From Fluviispira multicolorata (lineage in GTDB: Bacteria > Bdellovibrionota_B > Oligoflexia > Silvanigrellales > Silvanigrellaceae), in contig NZ_WFLN01000005.1 in NCBI RefSeq assembly GCF_009208585.1, positions 607,309 to 671,308 of the forward strand: DNA of 64,000 nt. The letters run 5' to 3'. A program made the position numbers and the translations under genes. The notes below the pieces were generated by a model that worked only from the letters and a program-made list of their open reading frames with translations, was not told the DNA's origin and did not search any database. Each line of letters opens with the position of its first letter. The first letter of the stretch is position 1. Of this stretch, positions 27,631 through 37,910 are shown in pieces.

Positions 27631-29052
27631 TTGAAAATCAATAGTTTTAAAATTGCAGCACTTATGTTTCCATTATTAAGTATTTCAAACTCTACAAATG
27701 CGGAACAGATAAATGAAAATCATATTTTATTAAATAAAAATTTAACTGAAAGTGATAAGTCACATCAAGAAGATGTTCCTGAGAATAAAATTTTTTTAAA
27801 AGAGTATGATAGCAATTTATATGTTGTCAAAGATATAAATGGCGTAAAAAGTGCCAAGTCAGCTCTTACACGTGAAGGGAATTCTACGACTGCGGGAGTA
27901 ACAGAAGATTTAAACGATTTTTCAGATTTTGAAATTCAAGTTTTATTTTCAAATCTAAGTGAAAATGACATAATAAGTTCAAATTTTAAAATAGCTCCCA
28001 GTGTAAATTCCGAACAGGCTTGTAAGCAAGTGCATTTTAAATTGCTTAATGATAAGATTATTCCTGAAATTAAAGATATCAAATTAGAAAAAGCGACAAG
28101 TTGTCAATATGATATTTTTGCTTCCAATGGAGCTCGAGTGAGCACATTTAACGTGCTTTTAAACCATACATTTAAAGAGTGGTGTTTGAATTCGGAGCAA
28201 AATTCTGAAATCTTTAATATTGCAAGAAATATTTCTTCAACCTGCATAATTGATCCAAATGAAATTCAAGACTTAAATTTAAAAGACATGAATATTTCAG
28301 ATCTCAGTCTGTTAACAGGTTTTATAAATTTAACGACTCTTAACTTAGTGAAAAATAAAATATCACATTTACCAATTGGAATATTTGATAAACTAACAAA
28401 TTTAAAATGGATTATCTTAAGTGAAAATAATCTTACTCATATTCCAAAAGAAACTTTCAATAAATTGAGTCAATTAGAAATTCTTTGGCTGATGAAAAAT
28501 AAAATTTCGAGTCTTCCATTAGGTGTTTTTGATCACAATCCAAATTTAAATTGGATTTCTTTATATGAGAATGAACTTGAATATTTAGAGCCTGGAGTCT
28601 TTAGCAAGGTTGTCAATCTTGAGTCAATTGAATTATCTGATAATAAATTTAAAATCTTCCCTTTAGAATTAAATAATTTCACAAAATTGGTAAGCTTTGA
28701 AATTAATGACAATCAAATTTCTCAAATTCCTGAGAATGCTTTTTACAACAATAAAGAACTTGTTAATATAGGTATATTTGGAAACAAAATTAGTGAGCTA
28801 CAAAGTCGTATTTTTCAAGAAAATCCTAATTTAGTTTTCCTCAATATAAAAAACAATAATTTGAGTTCTCTGCCAGATGGTTTTTTTGATAATCTTGTTT
28901 CTTTAGTAAATCTCGATTTGTCAAATAACCCTATTCCTTGTTATCCAAGAGAGATGCTTAAAAATAATATCAGTCTTGAGCTACTAGATAATGAAGAATT
29001 CATAAAAGATACAATGCTAGAGTCGATTAAATTTTGTAGAATAAACAATTAA
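27631..29052 (+). CDS. Secreted leucine-rich-repeat protein
   Basis: 473 residues from a TTG start behind AAGGA. Signal peptide MKINSFKIAALMFPLLSISNSTNA. Residues about 25-205 are an unrecognised N-terminal part with three or four Cys. From about 220 to 450 there are nine or so 23-24-residue LRRs of the form L..L.L..N.I..LP.G.F..L.N (for example TNLKWIILSENNLTHIPKETF), the typical class common in animal receptors, ending in a Cys-bearing cap (NPIPCYPREM, IKFCRINN). It probably acts outside the cell in protein or host binding. A terminator follows. Confidence 0.82.
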   Translation: MKINSFKIAALMFPLLSISNSTNAEQINENHILLNKNLTESDKSHQEDVPENKIFLKEYDSNLYVVKDINGVKSAKSALTREGNSTTAGVTEDLNDFSDFEIQVLFSNLSENDIISSNFKIAPSVNSEQACKQVHFKLLNDKIIPEIKDIKLEKATSCQYDIFASNGARVSTFNVLLNHTFKEWCLNSEQNSEIFNIARNISSTCIIDPNEIQDLNLKDMNISDLSLLTGFINLTTLNLVKNKISHLPIGIFDKLTNLKWIILSENNLTHIPKETFNKLSQLEILWLMKNKISSLPLGVFDHNPNLNWISLYENELEYLEPGVFSKVVNLESIELSDNKFKIFPLELNNFTKLVSFEINDNQISQIPENAFYNNKELVNIGIFGNKISELQSRIFQENPNLVFLNIKNNNLSSLPDGFFDNLVSLVNLDLSNNPIPCYPREMLKNNISLELLDNEEFIKDTMLESIKFCRINN

Positions 29053-29072
29053 TTTTTTACAAATATTATAAA

Positions 29073-29117
29073 CTTAATCCTTCGTATTTAAAATGCGGAG
29101 GATTAAGTATTTCTTTT
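29073..29117 (+). terminator. Intrinsic terminator after the LRR gene
   Basis: CTTAATCCTTCG pairs with CGGAGGATTAAG (one mismatch), loop TATTTAAAATG, then TATTTCTTTTT. Confidence 0.75.
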
Positions 29118-29150
29118 TAAAAGCATCATGCTCTTCAAAGTTATTTTATT

Positions 29151-30662
29151 TTAAAATTGACACGAATGACTTCTCTGTATAGGCAGGGTTCTCTCTTGTT
29201 TAAATTCAAAGTTATTTAAAATATATTTAGCGATAACAAAGCCAAGTAAACCATGTGTGACTGAGGATGGATGCAAATCGTCAAAATACATATATCTTTC
29301 ATTCTTTTTAATTTCATCTACCAAAGCAATACCTTCATGTGTGTTTGTTAAATTAATATCGTAGCGAAAACCTTCATACTCATAATATTTAAAATTATTT
29401 TTAGATAAATCACGAATGACATGGCGAATATCAAAAAGTTTAATATTTTCTTTTTTAGATTTTTTTTCAAGATCTGCATTAAATTTATCGACCAAACAAG
29501 AAATATGATTTCGAGTTTCTTGGGAGGCAGATTGAAACTGAGGAGAAATATAAATATCAGGCATATTTATGAGTAAAAAATTTTTTGCTCCATATGCTTT
29601 AAGTTTATTAATTGTATTAAATATTCCTTTTTGCGCGCATTCAATGCCTTTTATATTTTCCCAGCCTAAAGTGACAAGGTCATTTGGTCCAGCCCAAATA
29701 ATATTTAAATTATTTGCTATATTCGTATGTTCTTTTAAGTGCCGATCTACCTGATTTTCAAGACAATCTAAGATCATGCCTAAAACAATTGTTTTGCACT
29801 GTAGACTTGAAATATTTGTAAACAGAGAATAATTGCCCGCAGTAGAACCTCCCTTAGCATAATTTAATAAAAACTGATCCACTCTATTTTTATTTAATCT
29901 GTGAGTCAAAATATCTTCGTATGTATAATATTTATTTTCTTTTTTATTTTCAGCCATAAAAAGCAGATAAGCTGGAATAATGTCGCACCAAACGTAACCA
30001 TTTGTAAAACGTCCGTGCGGAGAATTATTTAAAATTTTAATATTTTTGTTAAATTCATTCAATTTAAGAAAAACTTTTCCTAAAGCCGATGAGTACATAA
30101 GACCTGCATCAGAAAGACTGTCACCAAAGACAACAATGCGTGAAACTTTTTTATTGGGTGTGCTGCCTAATTGTATTTTTTTAGAAGTTTCATGAAAAAT
30201 ATCTTTAATATAGTCCTTTTCGATAATATAGATATAAGTTGATTCATTTATATTTAATTTTGACATAAACCATATTTTAAATGCCTCTATATTTAGAGTT
30301 TGTGGATCGATATATGATTTATTTTGTCCAATAAATTTTTTTTGATTTGATTCGAATGAAATATACAAATATGCAATAAATTTTTGGATACTTCTTGGCA
30401 AAACTTTTCTAAAAATAAAGTTTTGATTTTTATTGAGCTCTCCAATATTATCAAGAAAATTTTGACTGAATATTTGTTTAGAGTCGTTTTCAAGGCATAA
30501 ACAAATTTTTAAGCATAATTTTATATTAATTGGATTGATACTTTTTTTATAAATTTTTTCATGAACTTCATTCAGGCACTCTTGAATTGCTGTTTCTTTA
30601 GTTTTTCCAATTAATTTTCTTCCATTTAAAACTTGTTTTATCGAGCATCTAATCGTTTTCAT
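29151..30662 (-). CDS. SGNH/GDSL-family lipase or acyltransferase with long N-terminal extension
   Basis: 503 residues. The SGNH blocks sit in the C-terminal two thirds: block I RIVVFGDSLSDAG (catalytic Ser near 182), block II Gly in NYAKGGSTAGN, block III IIWAGPNDLV, and block V MYFDDLHPSSVTHGLL (Asp and His). SPHGRFTNGYVW follows block I as in GCAT/thermolabile-hemolysin-type phospholipases. The first 170 residues are unrecognised and there is no signal peptide, so it is either cytosolic or exported by a non-Sec route. Possibly a lipid-modifying virulence-type enzyme; that role is inference. Confidence 0.8.
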   Translation of the reverse strand: MKTIRCSIKQVLNGRKLIGKTKETAIQECLNEVHEKIYKKSINPINIKLCLKICLCLENDSKQIFSQNFLDNIGELNKNQNFIFRKVLPRSIQKFIAYLYISFESNQKKFIGQNKSYIDPQTLNIEAFKIWFMSKLNINESTYIYIIEKDYIKDIFHETSKKIQLGSTPNKKVSRIVVFGDSLSDAGLMYSSALGKVFLKLNEFNKNIKILNNSPHGRFTNGYVWCDIIPAYLLFMAENKKENKYYTYEDILTHRLNKNRVDQFLLNYAKGGSTAGNYSLFTNISSLQCKTIVLGMILDCLENQVDRHLKEHTNIANNLNIIWAGPNDLVTLGWENIKGIECAQKGIFNTINKLKAYGAKNFLLINMPDIYISPQFQSASQETRNHISCLVDKFNADLEKKSKKENIKLFDIRHVIRDLSKNNFKYYEYEGFRYDINLTNTHEGIALVDEIKKNERYMYFDDLHPSSVTHGLLGFVIAKYILNNFEFKQERTLPIQRSHSCQF

Positions 30663-31215
30663 AGTAAATCCATATCAAAAACAACAAATTATAAATTTAT
30701 TATATTATTTGTTAAACGGTTTAATTATAGCAATAGTTTCAATTTGAGAATAAAAATTTATATAAAAATAATTGTGACTATGTAAGTCTAAATTATTAAT
30801 ACTTAAGTTATTTATAATGAATTGATTCGTTCAATTCATAAAATTATTATAATGATTTTAATTTTTTTATCAAGTTGTGGAATGCTTTGGTTAAAAATAT
30901 TTTAAAAGAGTCTTATAAGATATTACAAAAATTAGTTTTTTTCAAAAACGTAAAAAAATATTTTAGTATTTTTTTACAAATAATAAAAATATCAAATTTA
31001 GTCAATTAGTATTTTTATTTTTTCAAATTAAAAATTTTTTAGAAATGTTTAAAAATTGAGCGTAATTTGGATTTGCCAAATGATCCTCTGGTATATTTTT
31101 ACTTGCTCTATTTCCTATAGATGATTATAGAAAATGCTTGTATATTCATACAAAGATGAACTGAAAAATTGTTCACCTCTTTGATGATTTTAGAAGGTTA
31201 TAACTGGAGGAAATT
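30663..31215. other. Intergenic region, about 550 bp
   Basis: Very AT-rich, with no supported gene. It separates the divergent esterase and helicase genes and must contain both promoters. A small hairpin TTGTATATTCATACAA lies at about 31138-31153. ACTGGAGG precedes the helicase start. Confidence 0.5.
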
Positions 31216-34059
31216 TTGAAGAAAAAAAGTCGTTCGCACAAGAGCTTTGGAGTGGAACGCTCCCAAAACCGAGACGCTGAATCAACACCAAGAAATGTAA
31301 AAGAAAAAACTTTCGGAGGGAGAAACTCCCAAAATAAAAAAAGCCCACAAGATCAAAGAAACTTTTCTTCACAAAAAAATTTCCAACGGAAAAATTGGCA
31401 CCCTCAAGCTCACAAAGATCCTCAATTTGAATTCGATTCTCTCTTAATTGCAAAAAAAGGTGAAGAAAACCTTAAAAAATTTGCTGAAAATGCAAAAAAG
31501 AAAATTCAGCAATTGGTTGAAGGTAAAATAAGTGCAGTCGATTTAGGACTTGCTTTAACCTCGCATGGAGAAAGCTCACAAGAACTCTCAAAAGAGAGAG
31601 AGACAAATTCTAAACTTTTACCTCGTTTTTCTCCCAATAAATCATATATTAAAGCAGCTCAAAAAGAGCAGATAAATAAAACAATTGAGATTTCAAAAGA
31701 AGAAATCACTGCACCCACTCGAGGCTTTGCTTTAGCAAAACATAAGCGTGAAGTGGAAAGTTTAAAAAATATTCCGAATAATTATTCTGAAAAATCGTTA
31801 CTTGTAAAAGAAAAATCACCCTTAAATGCCAAAATAACACCAGGTGGCTTGATGCTGGATGATTGGCAATATCAAGCTCTTGAAGCACTTCTTGCAGGCA
31901 AACACGTCATTGTAGATGCCCCTACTTCAGCTGGAAAAACAAGAGTTATTGAGGCACTTCTTGAATATCGTATGAAAGAAGGTGGGAGACTTATTTATAC
32001 AAGTCCAGTAAAAAGTTTAAGTAACGATAAATATCGTGAATTTAGCGAAAAATATGGGCGTGAAAAAGTTGGAATCAATACGGGCGACTTTAAAGAAAAT
32101 TTAAGTGCCCCCATCATTTTAGCAACACTAGAAACCTATCGGAACAGTTTATTAGGAATAGAACCTAATATGAATAGACGTGTGGTTGTCTATGATGAAT
32201 ATCATTTTTTACAAGATGAAAGTCGGGGGAGTGCTTGGGAAGAATCACTTATTTTAACTCCTAAAGACAGTCAATTGGTTTTATTATCTGCAAGTGTGCC
32301 AAATAGTGATGAGTTTGCACAATGGATAACAGGATTAACTGGCAAAGAAACAGCCGTTATTAAAGTTACAAAAAGACCTGTGCCTTTGGTACATATGGTT
32401 TATACAAAATTTGGCTGGCTGTTTGCAGAAGATTTAAAATTAAGCAATGAAGAATTTGCAATACTTTCTAAAGCAGCAAAACAGTTTCGTAAGGACACAC
32501 GCCGCTTTCGTGGACGTGATGTTTATAATTCTTTTGCGCAGCCTATATTGCAAGCACTTGAATTAAATATGGGGCCAATTGTCATATATGCAGGACGCAG
32601 AGCAGATGTCGAAGGGATTGCCCTTAATTTTTCTAAACAATTGCGACAATCTTATGAGGGGCCCGAAGCTGAAAAATTAAGGGAACGTTTGAAAACACTA
32701 TCTGGCTTTGAATATGTACCCCCTGAATTGCAAAGACTCATCACCCGCTATGGGATTGCTTATCATCACAGTGGAATGATTCCTCCTGGCCGTGTGGCAA
32801 TTGAATCTTTATTAAAGGAAGGTCTTTTAAGAATTTGTTGTGGAACAATGGGAATCAGTTTGGGCGTTAATTTTGCTGTGCGCAGTGCATTTATATCAGA
32901 TGAGTCTCGACCAAGCGAAAGTGGAGAAACTCGTTACTCTAATACCGAAATAATGCAGATGCTTGGCAGAGCTGGACGACGTGGGCATGATAAGCAAGGG
33001 TTTTCTCTTTGGTTTCATGCAGGGCGATATGCTGAACAACGGCCAAGAGAACGAGAATTGTGTCGCAGTTCACTTAAATTTGATCCTACAACTGTGATTG
33101 GTATTTTAGGACAGCACCAAAGCATAGCTTATTTATCAAATTTTTATCAAAAATCTTTTTTTATGATTGGCAAAGATTCTTCACAAGTACTTGTTGCAGA
33201 CCATGATCTTCTTTCGGGAGCTTTATATCGTAAAAGTGGATTTGAAAATATTGCTTGCACCGATATTCCACAGACATATAAAAAATTCCAAAAAGGGAAA
33301 AATCGATCTGATATTGCTTGCAATCGCTGCCCAGCAAAAAAAGTTTGCCACACTATGATGGGTACAGCTCGTAACAGTATGCTCAATAAAATTGTCACAC
33401 ATTTACAGGATGTGGGTGCATTAAATGATTCTGTTCCTACTGAAATGGGTAATTTAGCCCGTCACTTTCCGCAAGCAGGTGGCCTCATAATTGCAAATTG
33501 GTTAGCTCAAGGATATTTAAATAAAGATACTTTTTTAGATTATATTCAAGCAATGGCAGCATTTGGTGCGGCTCATTTTAAAGAAATACCAGATACTTTT
33601 GCTGATATGGCTTTTTTAAATGATTTAAAAATTCCTTCTCTAATTGAAAAATATTATCCATGTGCACTTTTCCCTGAATTATATGATGAAGTGAAAGCAA
33701 GGCGTGGAGAAGAAATTCAAGAAGGAAATGAACTTGTCTTTCGGGAATTTAATTTAGGGGCAGCATCGCTTATTAAACATTGGTTAAACCCAAAAACACA
33801 GTGGGAAGATTTAGTCGAAGAACATTCCTCTAAATATTTTTCAGCAGGCGATTGTATGAATGTTCTTTTCCGCTTTTCTACCTTCTTACAAAGCTGTGGG
33901 CGTTTAGGGGAATTTGATCCTGCTCTTGCAGCTGAAGCAAAAAGGTTACAAAGAGTTCTATTACGTGAACCATTGGATGCACGCAATAGAATGCTTGTTG
34001 AAGAAGCAAATGAGCTTGAAAACATTCCTGAATCTCTTCAAACTGGAATAATAGAATGA
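31216..34059 (+). CDS. Ski2-like DEAD/DEAH-box helicase
   Basis: 947 residues from a TTG start behind TGGAGG. The first 200 residues are basic and disordered (Arg/Lys/Ser/Gln-rich). The helicase core then shows the Q-like GGLMLDDWQYQALEAL, motif I VDAPTSAGKTRV, Ia YTSPVKSLSNDKY, motif II VVYDEYHF, motif III LLSASVP, and the second RecA domain with GIAYHHSGMIP, GTMGISLGVNF and motif VI MQMLGRAGRRGHD, all characteristic of Ski2/Mtr4-type RNA helicases. A later CNRCPAKKVCH segment could bind metal. It likely works in RNA turnover or remodelling. Its 3' end overlaps the convergent gene by 22 bp. Confidence 0.87.
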   Translation: MKKKSRSHKSFGVERSQNRDAESTPRNVKEKTFGGRNSQNKKSPQDQRNFSSQKNFQRKNWHPQAHKDPQFEFDSLLIAKKGEENLKKFAENAKKKIQQLVEGKISAVDLGLALTSHGESSQELSKERETNSKLLPRFSPNKSYIKAAQKEQINKTIEISKEEITAPTRGFALAKHKREVESLKNIPNNYSEKSLLVKEKSPLNAKITPGGLMLDDWQYQALEALLAGKHVIVDAPTSAGKTRVIEALLEYRMKEGGRLIYTSPVKSLSNDKYREFSEKYGREKVGINTGDFKENLSAPIILATLETYRNSLLGIEPNMNRRVVVYDEYHFLQDESRGSAWEESLILTPKDSQLVLLSASVPNSDEFAQWITGLTGKETAVIKVTKRPVPLVHMVYTKFGWLFAEDLKLSNEEFAILSKAAKQFRKDTRRFRGRDVYNSFAQPILQALELNMGPIVIYAGRRADVEGIALNFSKQLRQSYEGPEAEKLRERLKTLSGFEYVPPELQRLITRYGIAYHHSGMIPPGRVAIESLLKEGLLRICCGTMGISLGVNFAVRSAFISDESRPSESGETRYSNTEIMQMLGRAGRRGHDKQGFSLWFHAGRYAEQRPRERELCRSSLKFDPTTVIGILGQHQSIAYLSNFYQKSFFMIGKDSSQVLVADHDLLSGALYRKSGFENIACTDIPQTYKKFQKGKNRSDIACNRCPAKKVCHTMMGTARNSMLNKIVTHLQDVGALNDSVPTEMGNLARHFPQAGGLIIANWLAQGYLNKDTFLDYIQAMAAFGAAHFKEIPDTFADMAFLNDLKIPSLIEKYYPCALFPELYDEVKARRGEEIQEGNELVFREFNLGAASLIKHWLNPKTQWEDLVEEHSSKYFSAGDCMNVLFRFSTFLQSCGRLGEFDPALAAEAKRLQRVLLREPLDARNRMLVEEANELENIPESLQTGIIE

Positions 34060-34427
34060 CCGGCTTCATTTAGTGCTTTAAGAGCTTTATCAAGCATAAA
34101 TTCTTTTATGAGAATATAATCAGTCTCAAAAGTTGATGTAATAAAAACGCTGATTTCTTCTTTTGAAAGGGGTAATAAAATTGAGACTAAGATCTCTGAG
34201 TGAGAGAAATCGAATGTGCTTTTAATGCGCAATGCGCGCCATCCATTTGAAATTTGAAACATAAAACATTTTTTGAAATGAATAGGGCAAATAATGGTAT
34301 TATAGTAATCATCCGAAATGATGCTGATAAATTGATCAGGATCGTTGAAAGAAAGTGGAGTTTTATTTAAAGTTTTACCAATTAAATAAGCTTCACTTAG
34401 TAATTCAAGTTCTATATTATTAATCAT
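34038..34427 (-). CDS. Hypothetical protein, 129 residues
   Basis: Not recognised. Cytosolic-looking, mixed alpha/beta, acidic, without signal peptide or membrane helix; the size and make-up resemble small chaperone-like or YbjN-like proteins but no motif fixes this. It converges on the helicase gene with a 22-bp overlap. A weak ribosome site (AAGGTG) precedes the ATG. Confidence 0.55.
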   Translation of the reverse strand: MINNIELELLSEAYLIGKTLNKTPLSFNDPDQFISIISDDYYNTIICPIHFKKCFMFQISNGWRALRIKSTFDFSHSEILVSILLPLSKEEISVFITSTFETDYILIKEFMLDKALKALNEAGHSIIPV

Positions 34428-34794
34428 TTTTTACACCTTGATAAAAGCTCTTATTGCTGAGTACTATGGTTATTTTTGACTTTGATTATAGTTTAATAAG
34501 TTACTGTATCTTAATTAGAGTAGATTTATTTAATAGCAATATTTATTTACATATTTAAAATAAACTTAAAAAATTGAGTAGATTAGAATAACAAAAAATT
34601 GAATTCATAAATAATATTATATGGCTCTATATCATTTACCAATTTGATTATTAAATTTTTTAAAAAAATTTGTCAATAAAAAAAATTTGATTTAATGTAA
34701 TATTTTAAAAATACTGATTTACTTATAAAATTATTGTATAAATTAAAAAAATACTTATTTTATACCTTCAAACATCTAAAAAAGTGAGGTCGTC
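34428..34794. other. Intergenic region upstream of the cas operon
   Basis: About 367 bp of very AT-rich DNA without a supported gene. It must carry the cas3 promoter. No clean sigma-70 pair stands out. GTGAGGT lies just ahead of the cas3 ATG as ribosome site. Confidence 0.45.
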
Positions 34795-37779
34795 ATGTCT
34801 TTAACAAATTCTGATGAAATTAATAGAGAAATCTTTTTAGGTTGGGCAAAAATAAAAAGAGAGAAAAATGACAAAGAAAAAAAAGGGAAAATTTTAAATG
34901 AATTTCATTCCGTTATTTATCATCTTTTAGATGCAGGGGCTTGTGCATATGAGATCTTAAACCGCGAACCTCGAATGATTGAAAGTATATGTGGTTCTTT
35001 TCTTAAAATATATTCGCAAAATACATGTCAAAAAATTCTTTCTTTTTTTGTAGCAATCCATGATTTAGGGAAGCTTTCTCCTGTATTTCAATCCCTAATT
35101 GGAATAAAAAATAAAGATCATATTTCTTTACAACAGTGGAAAGGGAAAACTCAATTTTGGCAACAAATTGAACGAGGCTTTCATATTGAAAAAAGAATTT
35201 GCCATGGCTATATAAGCTCTTATACACTTTTAGATTATTTTTTTTCAATAAACCCGCTGTTGAACTATAAATCTTATCCTATTCGTTTTGCAATTGCAGC
35301 AGGTCACCATCATGATAAATTAAATGGAATACCTACAGAAAAGTTCGAGAAGTGGAATAATTTTAGCTTCTATGAATTTACTCAGAGAAGTTTTGGAGAC
35401 GATGAGTGGCAAAGCTTAAGAATGAGTGTCATGGAAAATGTTTGGAATATTATTGTTGGTGAAGAATTAAAGCTTGAGAGTTTTATATTAGAAAATATTT
35501 CAGATAGCGATGAAATTAAATACCAAAATGATTTACAATTTGCAGGTTTTGCTTGTGCTGCAGATTGGATTGCATCAAACGAAGATTATTTTAATTATTG
35601 TTCAACTCCTTGTGATTATAATGGACTCATTGAGTATTTCCATTGTAAGCGAAGGCAAGCAAGTGCAGTTCTTTCGGGTAATATTTTTTGGGGAAATCAA
35701 AATTCGAAATATTTCACATTTTCTGATTTTAAAGACATATTTCATTTTTCACCCCGATCTTTTCAAGAAGATGTTTTAAAATTTGTTGAAAAAGCAAAGA
35801 ACCCTTCTCTTGTTATATTAGAAGCCCCAATGGGAATGGGAAAAACCGAAGCAGCCCTTTCTTTTTTAATGTCCCCTTTTTCAAAGCAAAGTAGAGGTTT
35901 ATATTTTGCTTTACCCACTCAAGCAACGAGCAATCAAATGTATGGACGTATTAATTCTATTCTAAATTATTTTTTTGGAGAAAAAAATATAACAGTCCAA
36001 AATCAGTTGATGCATGCAAATAAAAAATGGAACGATGTTTATTTAGATACTTTATTGAGCTTGAATAATGATGAAATTCAAAAATCAAATTTAAATAATT
36101 CTTGTGAAGAAGTGTATGAAAGTGATTACGATGATGATTATTTTAAAGAAGATCTTTCTGGTATTGTGACAAGTTCTTGGCATGCCTCTTCTCGTACTGG
36201 TTTATTAGCAGAATTTGCTGTGGGTACTATTGATCAAGTGCTTAGAAGTATTTTAAAAAAAGAAAAGCATTATTTTGTAAAGCATTTTGCCCTCGCAGGC
36301 AAGACGATTATTTTAGATGAAATTCATGCTTATGATGCCTATATGGACAAACTTATTTGCAATCTTTTAGAATGGCTTTCTTTACATAATTGCCAAGTTA
36401 TTTTATTGTCCGCAACTCTGCCAAAGAGCAAACGTGAAAAATTCTTAAATGCTTATTCAGGTTTAAAAACATCAACATTAAATTTTGGTTTTCCTAGAAT
36501 TACGATGGTTTCAAAAAACTGTGTAGACTCATTTCAAGAGAAAGTTTCAAGTCCAAATGATTTAAAATCTAAGAAAACACCTGTAAAGCTAATAAAAATT
36601 AATAATTTTTTAGATATTGTAGAGCAAGTTTTAAATAATTTAAGCAAGTCCTCAGATGGTTCTTATTTTGGTGTGGTGGGGATTGTTTGTAATACTGTAA
36701 AAACAGCTCAAGAAGTCTATTTAGCATTTGAAGAAAAAGGCATTAAAAATGAAAATATACTTCTTTTTCATGCACGCTTCAGCATGGCTTTACGTCTTGA
36801 AAAAGAAGAATTTATTAAAACACGATTGGGTAAAGATGAGTTTAAAAAATTTATAAAAGGTGAAGAAAGTTTAAGACCACTTTTTAAAATTATTATTTCT
36901 ACTCAGGTCATTGAACAAAGTTTAGATATAGATTTTGATTATATGTATTCTTTTTTATGTCCAATTGATTTGCTTTTGCAAAGAATGGGACGTCATTATA
37001 GGAGATGTCGTTGGGATCTTGAAATGGGAAATGACTTTAAACCAAGTTCATTTGGTGTTTTTTATGAGAATTGTGCTGAAGATCATTTACCTCAATTTAA
37101 GCTTTGTCAAGGTAGCAAAAAAGTTTATTTTGAATATATTTTATTAAAAACTTTCATTGTTATTAAGGAGTTTTTAAAAGATAATAATTTAATAGATGAT
37201 ATTTTTGATTTAGAGAATTTAATATATAAAGTGTATAGTGAAGAATCTAATTCTATTGAGTGTGAGAGATTGACTAAAGAAAAAAGAAAATTAGAAACAG
37301 ATTCACTGGATAAAATATCAGGTGCAGCTAAAGTATTATTAAATCTGCCAAGAAATTATAATAAAAAAACAAACTGGTTTCCCGATTTAACTAAAGAAAG
37401 GCAATTTGATTTTGATATAAAATCTCAAACTCGTTTATTTGATTCTTCTAATCAACTTATTTTTCTTGTGAAAAGCGAAAATAATATATGTTATATTGAT
37501 GAAAAAAATAATTTATTTAAAATTAAAAATATTTTAGATTCAGATAGAAATAATCTCAAAAGAATTATTCAAACACAAATTACAATTCCTGGTTATGTCT
37601 ATAACAATATTGCAAAAGGGGATCTTTTAGAGTTTTTTAATGTGGTTAAAAATTCAGATAATTTAAGATATTATGAAGGTATTTTCTTAAATTGGAATGG
37701 AGTTTATGCATTCAAAAAAACAGAAAAAAAGGAATTAAGATACTGTGCTCATCTTGGTTTTAGATTTGTAAATTTGTAA
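34795..37779 (+). CDS. cas3: CRISPR-associated helicase/nuclease Cas3 (type I-E)
   Basis: 994 residues, HD nuclease fused to an SF2 helicase. HD domain: an early His pair (FHSVIYHLLD, about 38-43), AIHDLGK (88-93) and AAGHHHDK near 174. Helicase: Walker A APMGMGKTEAAL (about 345-356), TQATSNQMYGR, motif II ILDEIHAYD, motif III LLSATLPK, and in domain 2 STQVIEQSLDIDFD and LLQRMGRHYRR. It is recruited by Cascade to unwind and degrade the non-target strand of invading DNA. It is separated from cas8e by 131 bp, so it may be expressed partly independently, as in other I-E loci. Confidence 0.95.
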   Translation: MSLTNSDEINREIFLGWAKIKREKNDKEKKGKILNEFHSVIYHLLDAGACAYEILNREPRMIESICGSFLKIYSQNTCQKILSFFVAIHDLGKLSPVFQSLIGIKNKDHISLQQWKGKTQFWQQIERGFHIEKRICHGYISSYTLLDYFFSINPLLNYKSYPIRFAIAAGHHHDKLNGIPTEKFEKWNNFSFYEFTQRSFGDDEWQSLRMSVMENVWNIIVGEELKLESFILENISDSDEIKYQNDLQFAGFACAADWIASNEDYFNYCSTPCDYNGLIEYFHCKRRQASAVLSGNIFWGNQNSKYFTFSDFKDIFHFSPRSFQEDVLKFVEKAKNPSLVILEAPMGMGKTEAALSFLMSPFSKQSRGLYFALPTQATSNQMYGRINSILNYFFGEKNITVQNQLMHANKKWNDVYLDTLLSLNNDEIQKSNLNNSCEEVYESDYDDDYFKEDLSGIVTSSWHASSRTGLLAEFAVGTIDQVLRSILKKEKHYFVKHFALAGKTIILDEIHAYDAYMDKLICNLLEWLSLHNCQVILLSATLPKSKREKFLNAYSGLKTSTLNFGFPRITMVSKNCVDSFQEKVSSPNDLKSKKTPVKLIKINNFLDIVEQVLNNLSKSSDGSYFGVVGIVCNTVKTAQEVYLAFEEKGIKNENILLFHARFSMALRLEKEEFIKTRLGKDEFKKFIKGEESLRPLFKIIISTQVIEQSLDIDFDYMYSFLCPIDLLLQRMGRHYRRCRWDLEMGNDFKPSSFGVFYENCAEDHLPQFKLCQGSKKVYFEYILLKTFIVIKEFLKDNNLIDDIFDLENLIYKVYSEESNSIECERLTKEKRKLETDSLDKISGAAKVLLNLPRNYNKKTNWFPDLTKERQFDFDIKSQTRLFDSSNQLIFLVKSENNICYIDEKNNLFKIKNILDSDRNNLKRIIQTQITIPGYVYNNIAKGDLLEFFNVVKNSDNLRYYEGIFLNWNGVYAFKKTEKKELRYCAHLGFRFVNL

Positions 37780-37910
37780 TATTTTTTGAAAAATAAAATA
37801 TTAAAATATTAAATTTATGATAAAAATATTTGCGTACTTAAAAAAAAATGCTAGCTTAATGAGGCTTATGCTTTTTTATTTTATTGATTTCAAAAATTGG
37901 AATATAATAT

